From assembly GCA_025529335.1 (NCBI GenBank), contig JAMYHX010000626.1, positions 1-20,591 of the forward strand: a stretch of 20,591 nucleotides of DNA, read 5' to 3'. A program made the translations under genes and the position numbers. Under the pieces are notes generated by a model that saw nothing but the letters and a program-made list of their open reading frames with translations, had not been told where the DNA came from and did not search any database. Shown piece after piece: positions 8,861-18,676 of this stretch (positions are counted from its first letter, which is position 1; each line of letters opens with the position of its first letter). The stretch comes from Rhizopus sp. PT2906 (Eukaryota > Mucoromycota > Mucoromycetes > Mucorales > Rhizopodaceae).

Positions 8861-9791
8861 CATACCTTAAAAGATCGTGACGAACAACGGAAGGACCGGT
8901 AATTTGGTACTAGTTTAAATGTCCTCCAAAGGGGAGTACACACTAGGACGCATATTTGATGTCCCGAATCTCGACAAGTAGCATAACATTGAATCCATGT
9001 TTTCAAAGTATACAACCTATTCCTCTAATAAGCTCTGGATCAACACTGCACCTTTTCTTTTTTTTTTTTTTTCTCCCTCCCTTTCTCAAGTTACGCACTA
9101 GCAAGGAAGCATCAGCAGATGCTGCTTCATTAGCTTCTTTTCTTTTCCCTCTCTTCCTCAGAATCCGTGCTGTCTTCATTACTATAGTAGCTACTTAATT
9201 CTTCGTGTTTCATATGAATCTATCATATATGATAAGAATAATAGTTAATCTGACAACAACGAATGTATTATAATAACGTCAGTGACGATATTATATAGTA
9301 TTCAGGTTTTTATAAAGAATCTAATTCGAAAGTTATTGACTTATCTGACTATTTCAAATATAAAACTGAATACAAAGGCACTTCTTAAAAAATGTCCTTA
9401 CTGACATCGTTTTGAACGGTTAAAGTCATCGTTTGCTTTGAATTCCATCAGGAATATGAACTTTGAAAATGCAAACGCGTGATGATACATTGCATAATGG
9501 TTGAATGCAACCCTCTAGCTTCCATCTAATCTTAATCTATTATTGCTCTAATGTCTCTCAGCATAATCACCTATGTTATTTGTTTACCTCTGTAGTGTCC
9601 TACCATCCCCACCAGTATTTATTACTCTGATTGTAATGGGGATTCAAGAGCAAAGAGAGAAGAAGGTGGCTGTCTGTTTCTTGATAGATCAAATGATTTA
9701 CAAACAGAGTATGTCTTATTACACAGAGCAATGATGAAAAAGATGTAAAGAATACAAAATAACCACAATACATTTGCCCTAAATAGTTCAT
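8861..9791. other. Gene-poor stretch, possibly older remains of relic B
   Basis: No intact gene is seen in about 930 nt. A poly-T run sits at 9058-9072. The minus strand of 8861-9210 has short coding-like fragments that could be the 5' part of relic B. The DNA from 9200 to 9790 is AT-rich with only short frames. Its right end abuts the stop of the TEL2 gene at 9792. Confidence 0.4.
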
Positions 9792-12784
9792 TTAGGTTAA
9801 AAGTTGCTCTTTGTTTATTTCTGCTAGTCGCAATAAAGTTTTAGCTGCTAACATTTGTATTTTATCTTCCACAGACGAATGTATGATGTCTACTGTCAAT
9901 GGTTAACTTTTATCATTTCTATAAAAACTCGATTTCTTTTTACCTTCAAGCCATTCCTTTGTATTGATCAATTCACTCATAAAGTCATTAAATAGCAGTG
10001 ATTCTTGTCCCTTGTAACTCACGTTCAGAATGGTTTCAATGCCTAAGAGTAATGCCTTTTGACACTGAGTAGCTTGATGATATCGCATAGAAAACGAAAA
10101 TTCAAAATATTCTCTGACAATACGACGTTTATCGGGCGTATTTGCTTTGGAAGAAGGATCGTGATGAGTCTCAGCTTTATACTTCTCTATACCAGCAACT
10201 TACTTGAACTGTGCATAATGATATTTAAGGTCATAATGAACCTTTCAACCACATTGGGATTATTTCCAATCCAGTACCTATACAGTAAGTAAGTACATAA
10301 ACATATACATTTTATAAACCATACTTCAATCGGCCCTGGGATCCTTCCCACCATCCGACGAGTAAAGGGAAAAAGAAGACAGGCCCCGCTAGCCCAGCCA
10401 GGCGGTTCTTTTGTGCTTTGGGTCGATTCCTTTCAAGCTCTATTCTTTTAGAAACAAATAAAGACACGCCCAGTTGATCTGCTAAGGCATCTATTTGTTT
10501 TTCCGTCCCCTTTGTCTTATCTGTAGGCACCCATCCTGCCAACTCTCTGACAGCCAATGCAATCGAGGCTAATATGGTTTGTACTTGCCCCATATTTGTA
10601 TTTCGATCATACATTAGATCAATCATGTATCTTATGAATATAAGCATTATATCAAAACAAAACCATCAGTTATTCTTTACCCTGTAACCACATCTGGTGC
10701 GCCCACTATTAATGCTTGAAGTGCATCTTGTTGTAACTGTCTAAAGTCCTCAATCTCGTACGTCTCTGGAAAGTACACAAGATATTTCGCCAGCTCTTGT
10801 CCACATTCCTCTAATAAATCATTATTACTATCTCTTCTTATGGTCCCAAAGCACCTCACATATACTTACTTAGAGCTGTTCCAACTCCTATTGATTTTCG
10901 GATAATCGCTTCTGCTTCATTTAATCCATTCCTTAGACTGACTGGGTCTTCTGTATGACGAAGATACCGAACCAAGTCTTGTACAAACCTATATACATGT
11001 CGCACACGACCCTTAGAATCTCTTGTGCATTAAAAATATACATGCTCTTACGCAGGTTTTTTAGATGTCTCTTTGGACTCTTGATCACGTCGAAGTCCTT
11101 CATCGTCCGACTCATCCTCTATGGCATAAGCCTGAAATTCATCATCACCTTGACAGAGAGATAAAGAGTAAGTAATAATAAAACAAAAATGAACAACGCT
11201 TACTGTCATCTTGTGGGTGATAAGCGGCGTCTGGGTCCAGCTCCATCTCTTTCTCTTCCTGGTCTGTATCTTCTTGTTCTTCTTCAAAAGAAGCAGCAGG
11301 TACCACCTGTTTGTCCTGTTCGTCATCCTCTAATAACAATATCCACATAGCTTCAGTCAGTTTACTTGTCACATACACATATACGCTTTACCTTCCGTCT
11401 TGAACACAATCTGTCTAAGTGCCTGTAACTCCTTATCCTCATCTAATAATCCCATATTCAAAGCATTCTCTTTATCTATTCTACTCGAAGTTGCTTCTGC
11501 CACAAGAGCTCCTAGTTTGGCTGTTTCTATATCCCCGCTATCCAAGTAGAATGAGACGCTTCGAATGAGTCGGGTATCTGGCATGATATGGTATCTGATG
11601 TCGTCATCCTCCAAATAGCTCAAAAGAACCAAAACGCTTGTAGATACATCTATAATAATAAGGTTCAATTTCATGTTATTCCCCTTAAACTTTAATTACA
11701 TCTTTTCTCTCGTAATGATGCATGCTTGATAAAGACTGTATCTGACCAAGCATGAATCACCTGCTTCGTGCATTCTATCCAATCATTCAGGCCAGCGTGT
11801 TTGGCCGTGGCAGTGGCTAGTCTGGCCAATGTTTGATCTGCTAAACTCCATCTGGCTAGCCGAACGAGAGTGCACACAAGAAAGTCTTTGATGCGTGTCT
11901 GCTCTTGCGACGTGAACAAGATGCATGCGATTTGATGAGCACGGATATGATGAGTGAGTGCATAATGCAGGATTGATTTGATAACAGTATCAAATGAGGA
12001 TAACGTATTATACATGCGCTCAAAGATGGCTGGGAAGACGTCTGATGATTGAATGGCGACCGGGATTATGGATGCAATAACACTATCTATTGAATGTTCA
12101 TGTCAAGCTTCGATAGAACAAGGCTTCTTTTTTTTTTCTTTACTAAATACCTTCATACCCTTGTCGTATCATCTTACAAAGCAGCTGAGACGTGAATCCA
12201 ACTGATTGCGATGCATGCTGTGCAGCCAATTTGGTCAACTTTGGATAAAACTGTTTGTCGCTATACCAGGCTTCGCTCTGCTGGTGACCACCAAACGCGT
12301 TAACGAGTCGACCGGGAACAGAACAGAGCAAAGAGCAAAATAGGTCAACTTGATCGTGTTCTATCTGGGAAGGGTACAGTTTATATGCGCCTAATGTGAC
12401 ATGCTTTAAACCGGCTGTATAGGTTTCGAGGGTATCCAAGGGCACTTCTTGGGTAATGCATTCTAATAAAACTGTCAAACTAGTTTTGGCCATCACAGCG
12501 CCGATCTCAGGTCGTTGATCTTTCAGCCACAAGGTCGAGAGTAGCTTCTCTCTATGTGGGCTTAATGAAAAGGTCCAATTAGGCAAGATTGTGTGAAAGA
12601 GATGCCACAAGTGTCTTCTCCACGCTTTGTGTTGAACCAAAGCTAATTGTTGTGATGCTGTTAGTGGTGACTCTGTGATGTTAAGCCAGCCAAGAGGTAT
12701 TTGAATGCATTCAAGGACCTTGTCTAAACTGTCGGCATGTGTCAGTTGATCGAGCTGAGTGATGAACTCTTGTGTGGTGGTCAT
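9792..12784 (-). CDS. TEL2: Telomere length regulation protein TEL2/TELO2 homolog (11 exons, 810 aa)
   Basis: Exons on the minus strand are 12784-12151, 12086-11700, 11649-11392, 11329-11204, 11148-11052, 10988-10870, 10810-10681, 10630-10325, 10277-10204, 10144-9944 and 9892-9792. Introns are 47-64 nt and every phase agrees. The length is close to human TELO2 (about 840). The N-terminal helical-repeat part has the family block CSVPGRLVNAF near residue 180. The linker (about 425-495) is very acidic. The conserved Tel2 domain (about 500-615) reads FVQDLVRYLRHTEDPVSLR, then LKECGQELAKYLVYF, DALQALIVGAPDVV and ILASIALAVRELAGW. The C-terminal repeats include FFFPLLVGWW, NPNVVERFIMTL and FSFSMRYH. 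Tel2 with Tti1 and Tti2 forms the TTT complex, which with Hsp90/R2TP matures TOR, ATM and ATR kinases. Intron 10203-10145 was placed by homology, and a nearer in-frame AG exists. Confidence 0.85.
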
Positions 12785-13888
12785 TTATTCAATTAAAATG
12801 CCAAAATAGAAAAATCATTTTTTTTTTTTTAACAAAATGGACCAGAAATAATCTACTGAAAACGTGTATTTATTATAGACAAGTGCAATAAGTTGTCTCA
12901 TAGTCATCATTTCAAAGTCAAGTGCATCAACTTTCCTTCATTTTAAAGATGCTTTGACATTTTATCAAGCAAAGTCTAAAAGGTCGAGATATGCCAACAT
13001 TGCACTTCCTTCATTTAGTTCAAATATTACGCCAGAGCACTTTATTTAATCTTTATCCCGTGTTCAAAAAGGGGTACACAAAGTCACTCATTATAGTTGC
13101 TATTCTATGTTTGTGTAAAGCCTTTGTAATTCTTTTATTGATTCTATTTCCTTTCACTGTGAAAAGAGTTGTCTTTAGGGCATTATAATCCTATTTTATA
13201 TAGAAAGAAGAGTGAGGCAATGTATGAAAAGAGAAAATGGTCTATTTATACATATGACGCATCAATGAAGAAACAATGACCAAGCTTCTTCGCGAAATGG
13301 GTACACGAATTTACTCGTTCAGTAGTTTATACTGTGCCGAAAAGGGCTTGTTGAGTATTTAGACAACTCTAAATGAGGCGTTCTCCCATGGTGCTCTTTG
13401 CTTTCAGATTTTATCTATCCGCTACATTCACCGAATAACGTTCTTCCCCTGGTTTTGGGGAACTGTAAGTTAAAATCTCGATATGTTACATTCAAATGTT
13501 ATTCTATTACTATTGGTACCATGTGGCATCCAAATCCCGACATTGGCAACCCCATTCAGTTCAAAGAGTTTATTCTTTAAGAAAATCACTATTCAAAAAA
13601 GAAGATTTGTGCAGACGTCTTTTTGGATTGTAAACATTATGCTCCCTTCCCGCTGTACATATGCTTGGGTTATTTTATAATTTCACCAAGGGTTCACTAT
13701 ATAATGTAAATCGTGATCTTCTCACAGTCTATATCTGACAAATATGGGAAAACCACTGACAACCACGTTACAATAACATCTTTAACAAAGCACATGAATC
13801 AATAAAAGAACCATTTTTTGGAACCTATTCAACATGCGCCCTGAAAAGAGATACAACTTAACCCTAATAGGTAGTTTTATCCAACAAT
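12785..13888. other. Long intergenic stretch, no convincing gene
   Basis: This is AT-rich DNA upstream of TEL2. The first part (12785-12840) has a poly-T/A tract next to the TEL2 ATG and probably belongs to its promoter. Open frames at 12991-13188, 13398-13580 and 13483-13680 are short, lack recognised motifs and overlap one another. I see no tRNA, repeat array or intact element. Confidence 0.4.
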
Positions 13889-13910
13889 CAAAAAAAAAAA
13901 AAAAAAAAAA
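13889..13910. repeat. Poly-A tract of about 20 bases
   Basis: A homopolymer of about 20 A residues sits in the gene-poor region, immediately left of the 13912-14382 open frame and of possible relic C. On the plus strand it does not follow a recognisable retroelement body, so a retrotransposon tail is not claimed. Confidence 0.7.
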
Positions 13911-13974
13911 CTCATTTCAAATGCCTTTGAGGGATTGGTAACACTTTTGCATTTCCTCCAATCAATGCAAAAAG

Positions 13975-14173
13975 AACCTTGATACAGAAAAGGAAACCAC
14001 ATCCAGGGCCGGAGCGGAGCCAAATCCTATTGTCATAGGGACGACCGGCAGTAACAACGCTGGCACAAAAACCAAAAGACGGCGGATGTGTGATGCTTTT
14101 GGGGTTACTGATGAATATCCTGTCGTCATCGTCACCCAAAATACTTGTCTTTTTTTGGTATAAGAATACATTT
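13975..14173 (+). pseudogene. Possible third TnpB/Fanzor-like fragment (relic C, weak)
   Basis: One plus-strand frame reads PIVIGTTGSNNAGTKTKRRR and soon after CDAFGVTDEYPVV, then TQNTC, ending at a TAA near 14153. The order Gly-rich loop, basic run, then TDEY with a following Cys is reminiscent of the segment leading to RuvC-II in eukaryotic TnpB relatives (DEYxTSxxC). The TSK part is not preserved and no RuvC-III motif follows, so this may be coincidence. The opposite strand has a 156-codon frame (14382-13912) over the same bases, which I could not match to any family. Confidence 0.2.
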
Positions 14174-14567
14174 TTATTGTATTCTAGCTGGAAATAAAAG
14201 CCCCGGTTTGGAGGATCTATAGTCATCTCACCGTATCTTTTGTGTACCAACATCATATAAAAAAAATAAAATAGAGAAAAGAACTGTGTGTAACAATGAT
14301 GTACACAAAAAGTCATGAGAGCATATTTCTCCACTTTTTGTAACTTCAAAGGGACCCCATTGAATGTGTGTGTAAGGCTCATGTGACATAATGCTCATTT
14401 CATATATTTATATAGAGTGCAGATCTCCCCCCTCTTTTGTAAAAAATATATATTACCATAGAAACAGAACCCCAACCAAATTTAAATTTATAAAAAGGAA
14501 ATTTATTTTTCTCCGTTCTCCCTTTCTCTCTCTCTTTTTTTTTTTCTTTTCTCATTTTTAAATTTAT
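14174..14567 (+). promoter_or_regulatory. Probable promoter and leader of the lipase gene
   Basis: A TATAAAAAG-type element lies at about 14488-14497, some 70 nt before the lipase ATG at 14568. A strong pyrimidine tract (about 14507-14556) lies between them, the same arrangement as before the FCP1-like gene. Only sequence resemblance supports this. Confidence 0.4.
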
Positions 14568-16506
14568 ATGGCAACGAATAAAAACAATGAATCCTCAGTC
14601 ATATCATATCATGAACCTTCTTTACTACCGCAGAATGTAGCGAGTATGGTCACCACAGTCTCGTTAGCTACGCGAGTATCATTAAAATGCTCTTCTTTAC
14701 TTGTGGATACTATCTTTGGTGCAGCCAAATATGGCACTTCAATGTCCCTTTGTCTTTCCAGGAACGCTATCACTCATGCTATTTCTACTGCAAAACATTT
14801 ACATTCAAACGACCAAGACAATCTATTTATAAAAACACTAGAGAAATATACCAATGCAGGATTGGACTGGGTTAGTCATACATTTTCATTGGCTGAGCTT
14901 TTGGCCATCTCTGGTATCCAGTTTACCTCACGGACGATTCAGTCCACTTTAAAGGTAGAGACTGCGCGCACATCCTAATTAATTTTTGTATTCAATATTT
15001 ATACTTTTTTTTTTTTTGGCTTAGGCAGCTGAGGAGTCAGTGCGCATATTCGACAATATCTTTGGATCCAATGAAACATCACGCGCAATAGCTTATATCA
15101 TCACACGCCTCAACAAAGAGTTCCTGCATGACCCAGACTTTGACCTTGCCAAAGCAGGCAGAATAGCTGTCCTGACTGGCCTGACCAAGGCGTTAACTGC
15201 GTTTGCTGTCCTTCAAAATGTCACTTATAAGCGACGAACAATACCCTCAACCTTACTATGGGAGGCCAACGTAGGCGAAGACCCTGAAGAAAGACAGAGG
15301 CATGTCCTTCAGTTCAAGCTCAACGAAGATGCCCCACCACCTTATTATTCCACCTACCATACCCAGCGCCGGTTTTCGATACCGGTTCAATTTTATTGCG
15401 ACGAAACCAAAAAATGTAATTCCATGCCGATGTTATACCCCATTGCACATTTCATCAGATACGCCAGCGCTGCTTACGGAGAATCATTCATGCGTATCCT
15501 AGGTATTGGCGATATCCCCGCAACATTACCCAACGACCATCACCCAAACCATCATGCTTTTGCTCATCACACAAATAACTCTGTTCAAGACATTCTGCTA
15601 TCGACCTACACCGATCCTTCACCTTTTTTGAAAAACCCTGCACTAAATGCACTCGTGCACTACGTCACCGTCGACCACACAGCCAAGGCGATCGTCTTAA
15701 CCTGTCGAGGCACTCTTGGCCTTAGTGACCTCTTGACCGATCTCAGCTTTGATTATTCCGAATTCACCGTGCCCGCAACCGACCAAGTCTTTATGGCACA
15801 CAGCGGCATGCTCAAGGCCGCCCAACTCCTCGCTAAGCAAAAGGGCAAAGTGTTCCAAAAGATCCGACAAGGCATGACAATGTATCCCGACTATGGTCTC
15901 GTTCTCTGTGGCCACTCCTTGGGCGGAGGTGTCGCCAGTTTGCTCACGGTCCTCTGGAGCCAAAAAAGGGGCGCCAAGTTCACAACGTCGTCACAGTCCA
16001 GTCTGCCGCCTGGCCGATCCATACACTGCTACGCCTATGGTCCTCCTGGCGTCATGTCGCTCGGTCTCAGTCACTATTGCCAGGGACTCGTCACCACCGT
16101 CGTACACGGCTACGATTTTGTCAGCTCCCTCAGTTTAGGTCTCCTCCAGGACTTTAAAAACGTCGCGAGAAATCTTCATGCAGAAGAGAATGTGACAGAA
16201 GAGATCATATCGAGGGTAATGCAGAGAATGAAGAAGCGTCAAGAAGAAGAACAAGATGATGATGAAGATCAATGGTTTTGGGCAATGATCAAGACCATGC
16301 GCGCTGATATGAACGCAGAAAAGATGTATCCTCCAGGTACTGTCTATCTGATCACAACAGAGAATGGAAAGGTGCGTCTCAGTCGCTGTGATGATGTGCA
16401 CGCTAGATTTTCGGAAATTGTCTTTTCTCGTACCATGTTTATGGATCATTCACCTTATTTGTATGAACAAGCTATTCAGAAACTATATCAAATAAAACTA
16501 AAATGA
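14568..16506 (+). CDS. Class 3 lipase, diacylglycerol-lipase-like (2 exons, 622 aa)
   Basis: Exons are 14568-14954 and 15025-16506. The 70-nt intron is phase 0 and ends in a poly-T tract plus GGCTTAG. The nucleophile elbow is GHSLGGG with Ser427. The probable acid is Asp493 in VHGYDFVSSLSLG and the probable base is His604 in MFMDHSPYLYEQAI, in the order expected for the Lipase_3 fold. AIVLTCRGT is the strand and oxyanion region before it. The pattern D-F-VSSLSLG with M-DHSP-Y near the end resembles sn-1-specific diacylglycerol lipases more than secreted Rhizomucor-type lipases, and there is no cleavable signal peptide. The N-terminal 130 residues are mostly helical with moderate hydrophobicity and may associate with membrane. 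An acidic insert (QEEEQDDDEDQWFW) sits between the acid and the base. The substrate is inferred: acylglycerols at an intracellular membrane. Confidence 0.88.
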
Positions 16507-16944
16507 TGCAGTATTTTGTCTTTTTTTTTTCTTTTTTCTTTGAGATGATTGCTTTTCATATTCGTTTTGAATAATGTAACTCTTTTCGTCTTGGCACACA
16601 AGTAATTCTTTACAAGCGAATTTCAATTGAAAACTTGTAAAATAAAACCCAGTTGAAAGTCACAGAGCTCTCCCTATATAAACCTCGCAAGGATCATCAG
16701 ACCCCTCCCACTCTTTTTTCCCTCTTTCTACCACTTTATTTCACCTAAAAAGCTTTCAAATTCCGAACTTTTTTTTTCCAATTCCCTTTTTTCTTCGTAC
16801 CCCTTCTTTTTTTTTTCTTTGTTGTAAATTTGTTATTATTCAGTATATATAAGCGCGTGTTGTCTGCTCCCCCCTTTCCTCTTCTTTTCCCCCCTTCTTT
16901 TACTATTTTTTTGCCCTGATATATATATATATATATATATATAA
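16507..16944 (+). promoter_or_regulatory. Promoter region of the FCP1-like gene, with TATA elements and CT-rich leader
   Basis: A TATATAAA element at 16675-16682 is followed by CT-rich DNA (16700-16820). A second TATATATAAG lies at 16844-16853 and another C/T-rich run at 16866-16912. The left end holds the 3' UTR of the lipase gene. Which TATA is used cannot be told. Spacing from the second one to the ATG at 16945 is about 90 nt. Confidence 0.45.
16919..16943. repeat. AT dinucleotide microsatellite directly before the FCP1-like ATG
   Basis: About twelve AT units end two bases before the ATG at 16945, so the repeat lies in the presumed 5' UTR. Its length may vary between strains and affect start-site context. 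Confidence 0.8.
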
Positions 16945-18574
16945 ATGGATTTATCTAATATGCTGAATGGCCCATCGAGGCCAAAAGAAAACCACCTGAG
17001 ACCCACTATGATGGGCAATGATAAAACTGTAACATCAAAAAAAGGAGAGAGAGAAAAACGTTCTAAGCGAGTCACATTAACCCAGATCATTATATAACTT
17101 TAGGCCCTTTATCAATTGAGCGCTTCCTTAAATACCGTTAAAGCAAGAGATCCAAAAAGATTGAATGGATCCTTAAAACGAGACCGAGGTAAATACATGA
17201 TATATAAAAAGTGTCTTTTTGTTGTTAACATATAAAAGATACCACTACAGTAACCACCATAACACCGTCACCACAAACATCATCTATTCTCTTTGGAGAC
17301 CCCCTGCCTCGTATCAAAGAGTGGCGGCCCAAGCTATCACTCAGATCCGTACCTATCCATCAACATAAGCGAATTAGACTTGACCCGCAGTATACCCAAC
17401 CAGAGATTGAACTCGAGACACACGAAATTATGTACCAAGGCTTTGAACCGAGAACGTTATTGCTCGAACCCAATTATGAACTGCAACGAGTTCATGCTCG
17501 AGGCGTCTTTGTGATGCTGGCCAAAAGAAATATTCAGCCTACATTTATCTTTCGATTACCCGAACATGCTTGGGTCAAAGATTTGTCGGGTTTAAGAAAG
17601 ACAGCATCATTTGAAATGAAGACACAAGAAGGAGAAGTCTGGGAACTGCATATCAAACCATCAAGAGATACAGCAGAGTAAGAAAATAAAGAGAAATGAT
17701 ACATATGAGACTAACCATAGAATAGATATAGAGGCTATATGTTTGGATTTCTAATTCGACAGATAGACATGGTGCGTAATGTGAAAGATTGCGTACATGA
17801 ATTGGTTCGTCATCGTAAATTACCACTTGTACTTGATTTAGATGATACCCTAGTACGATTAGTGGGTAACGAAAATGGACGATTTGTGCCAGAAGCAGAT
17901 ATACCCAAATGTGAAGATCGTGTGGCTGTCCTTAAGGATGGTAAACGAGTCGTCTTGACAGAACGTGTGCGCGAATTTCTGGAATGGGCACAACAACTGT
18001 TTGATATCTCTGTCTGTTCACTAGGGTAAGACAAGAAATAATAATAATGACAAAAAGGACTCATGTGTATGATAGTGATCAAAACTATGTTGAAAATGTA
18101 ATTGATGTGCTAGATCCTAATCGTGTATGGATCAAGGGTATCCTGTATTCTGCTAGAGCCGAGCATGACTATATCCGTACATCTCCCGAACCTGGCAGAC
18201 CACCCAAAGACCTACAGGCACTTTACTCATTTTGTGCTCTTCGTGACCAGTCACTCGGTTCAGGATTTGCTCTTCCGCTGATACTTGATGACGAAACAAG
18301 GATGTGGCCAGCAGAACAACATGACAACATCATTGAAGTCAAGGGACAATTAAATAGTGAAGTGTGGACTGTATCACTTTTCCCTGTCGTACAAGAAACG
18401 TTACTATATGTGCATACAGAGTTCTTTCGCCAATACGATACTTGGTATGCAAGATCACAAGATGCCGAACATCAAGGCTTAGTTTATCCTAAGCCACCAC
18501 CCAGTGCGATATCCATCTACAAAACTTACCTAAGGCATATCTTACGAGACATGATTGCTGCAAAGAAATCATAA
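16945..18574 (+). CDS. FCP1-like (FCPH/HAD) phosphatase (5 exons, 468 aa)
   Basis: Exons are 16945-17028, 17104-17188, 17239-17677, 17726-18025 and 18076-18574, with introns of 75, 50, 48 and 50 nt. All phases agree. The catalytic HAD motif is LVLDLDDTLVR, with nucleophile Asp240 and acid/base Asp242. Motif II is in the ISVCSLGDQNYV region, motif III is Lys347 (PKDLQAL), and motif IV is LDDETRMW (Asp374/Asp375), followed by NIIEVKG. This is the FCP/SCP class, whose best-known members dephosphorylate the RNA polymerase II C-terminal repeat. The first 200 residues match no domain I can name, and no BRCT domain follows the catalytic part, unlike true Fcp1. It could be a lineage-specific CTD-phosphatase-like enzyme with another substrate. 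The first two exons rest on splice signals alone and are less certain. Confidence 0.75.
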
Positions 18575-18676
18575 TGTATTATAGCTTTTTACCTTCCTTT
18601 TTTGTTTATAGTTGCACAAACTGAATAAATAACCCAATTCTGTCTCTTTTTTTTTGAATCTCTTCTTTTCTTTTCA
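18575..18676 (+). promoter_or_regulatory. Compact gap between FCP1-like and CASTOR-like genes
   Basis: Only about 100 nt separate the two same-strand genes. The gap holds an AATAAA-like site near 18624, likely for the upstream gene, and a pyrimidine tract that leads to the ATG at 18677. Confidence 0.35.

Noticed and set aside
9600..9791. Minus-strand frame of 63 codons with hydrophobic residues, just downstream of TEL2
   Set aside because: It lies in the TEL2 3' flank, has no motif or good splice context, and is the size expected by chance in AT-rich DNA.
10187..10203. A 17-nt intron in TEL2 starting GTAAGT and ending TATAG
   Set aside because: It is too short for fungal splicing. The 59-nt alternative from the same donor keeps the frame and gives the better family match.
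12991..13188. Plus-strand hydrophobic frame of 65 codons
   Set aside because: It is membrane-like only because of T-rich codons. There is no homology I can see and no supporting promoter or splice sites.
13889..13910. Retrotransposon 3' tail
   Set aside because: A poly-A run alone is weak evidence. No reverse transcriptase or target-site duplication was visible on its left side.
15697..15963. Minus-strand frame of 88 codons inside the lipase exon
   Set aside because: It is a shadow of the catalytic region, which reads convincingly as a lipase with GHSLGGG on the plus strand.
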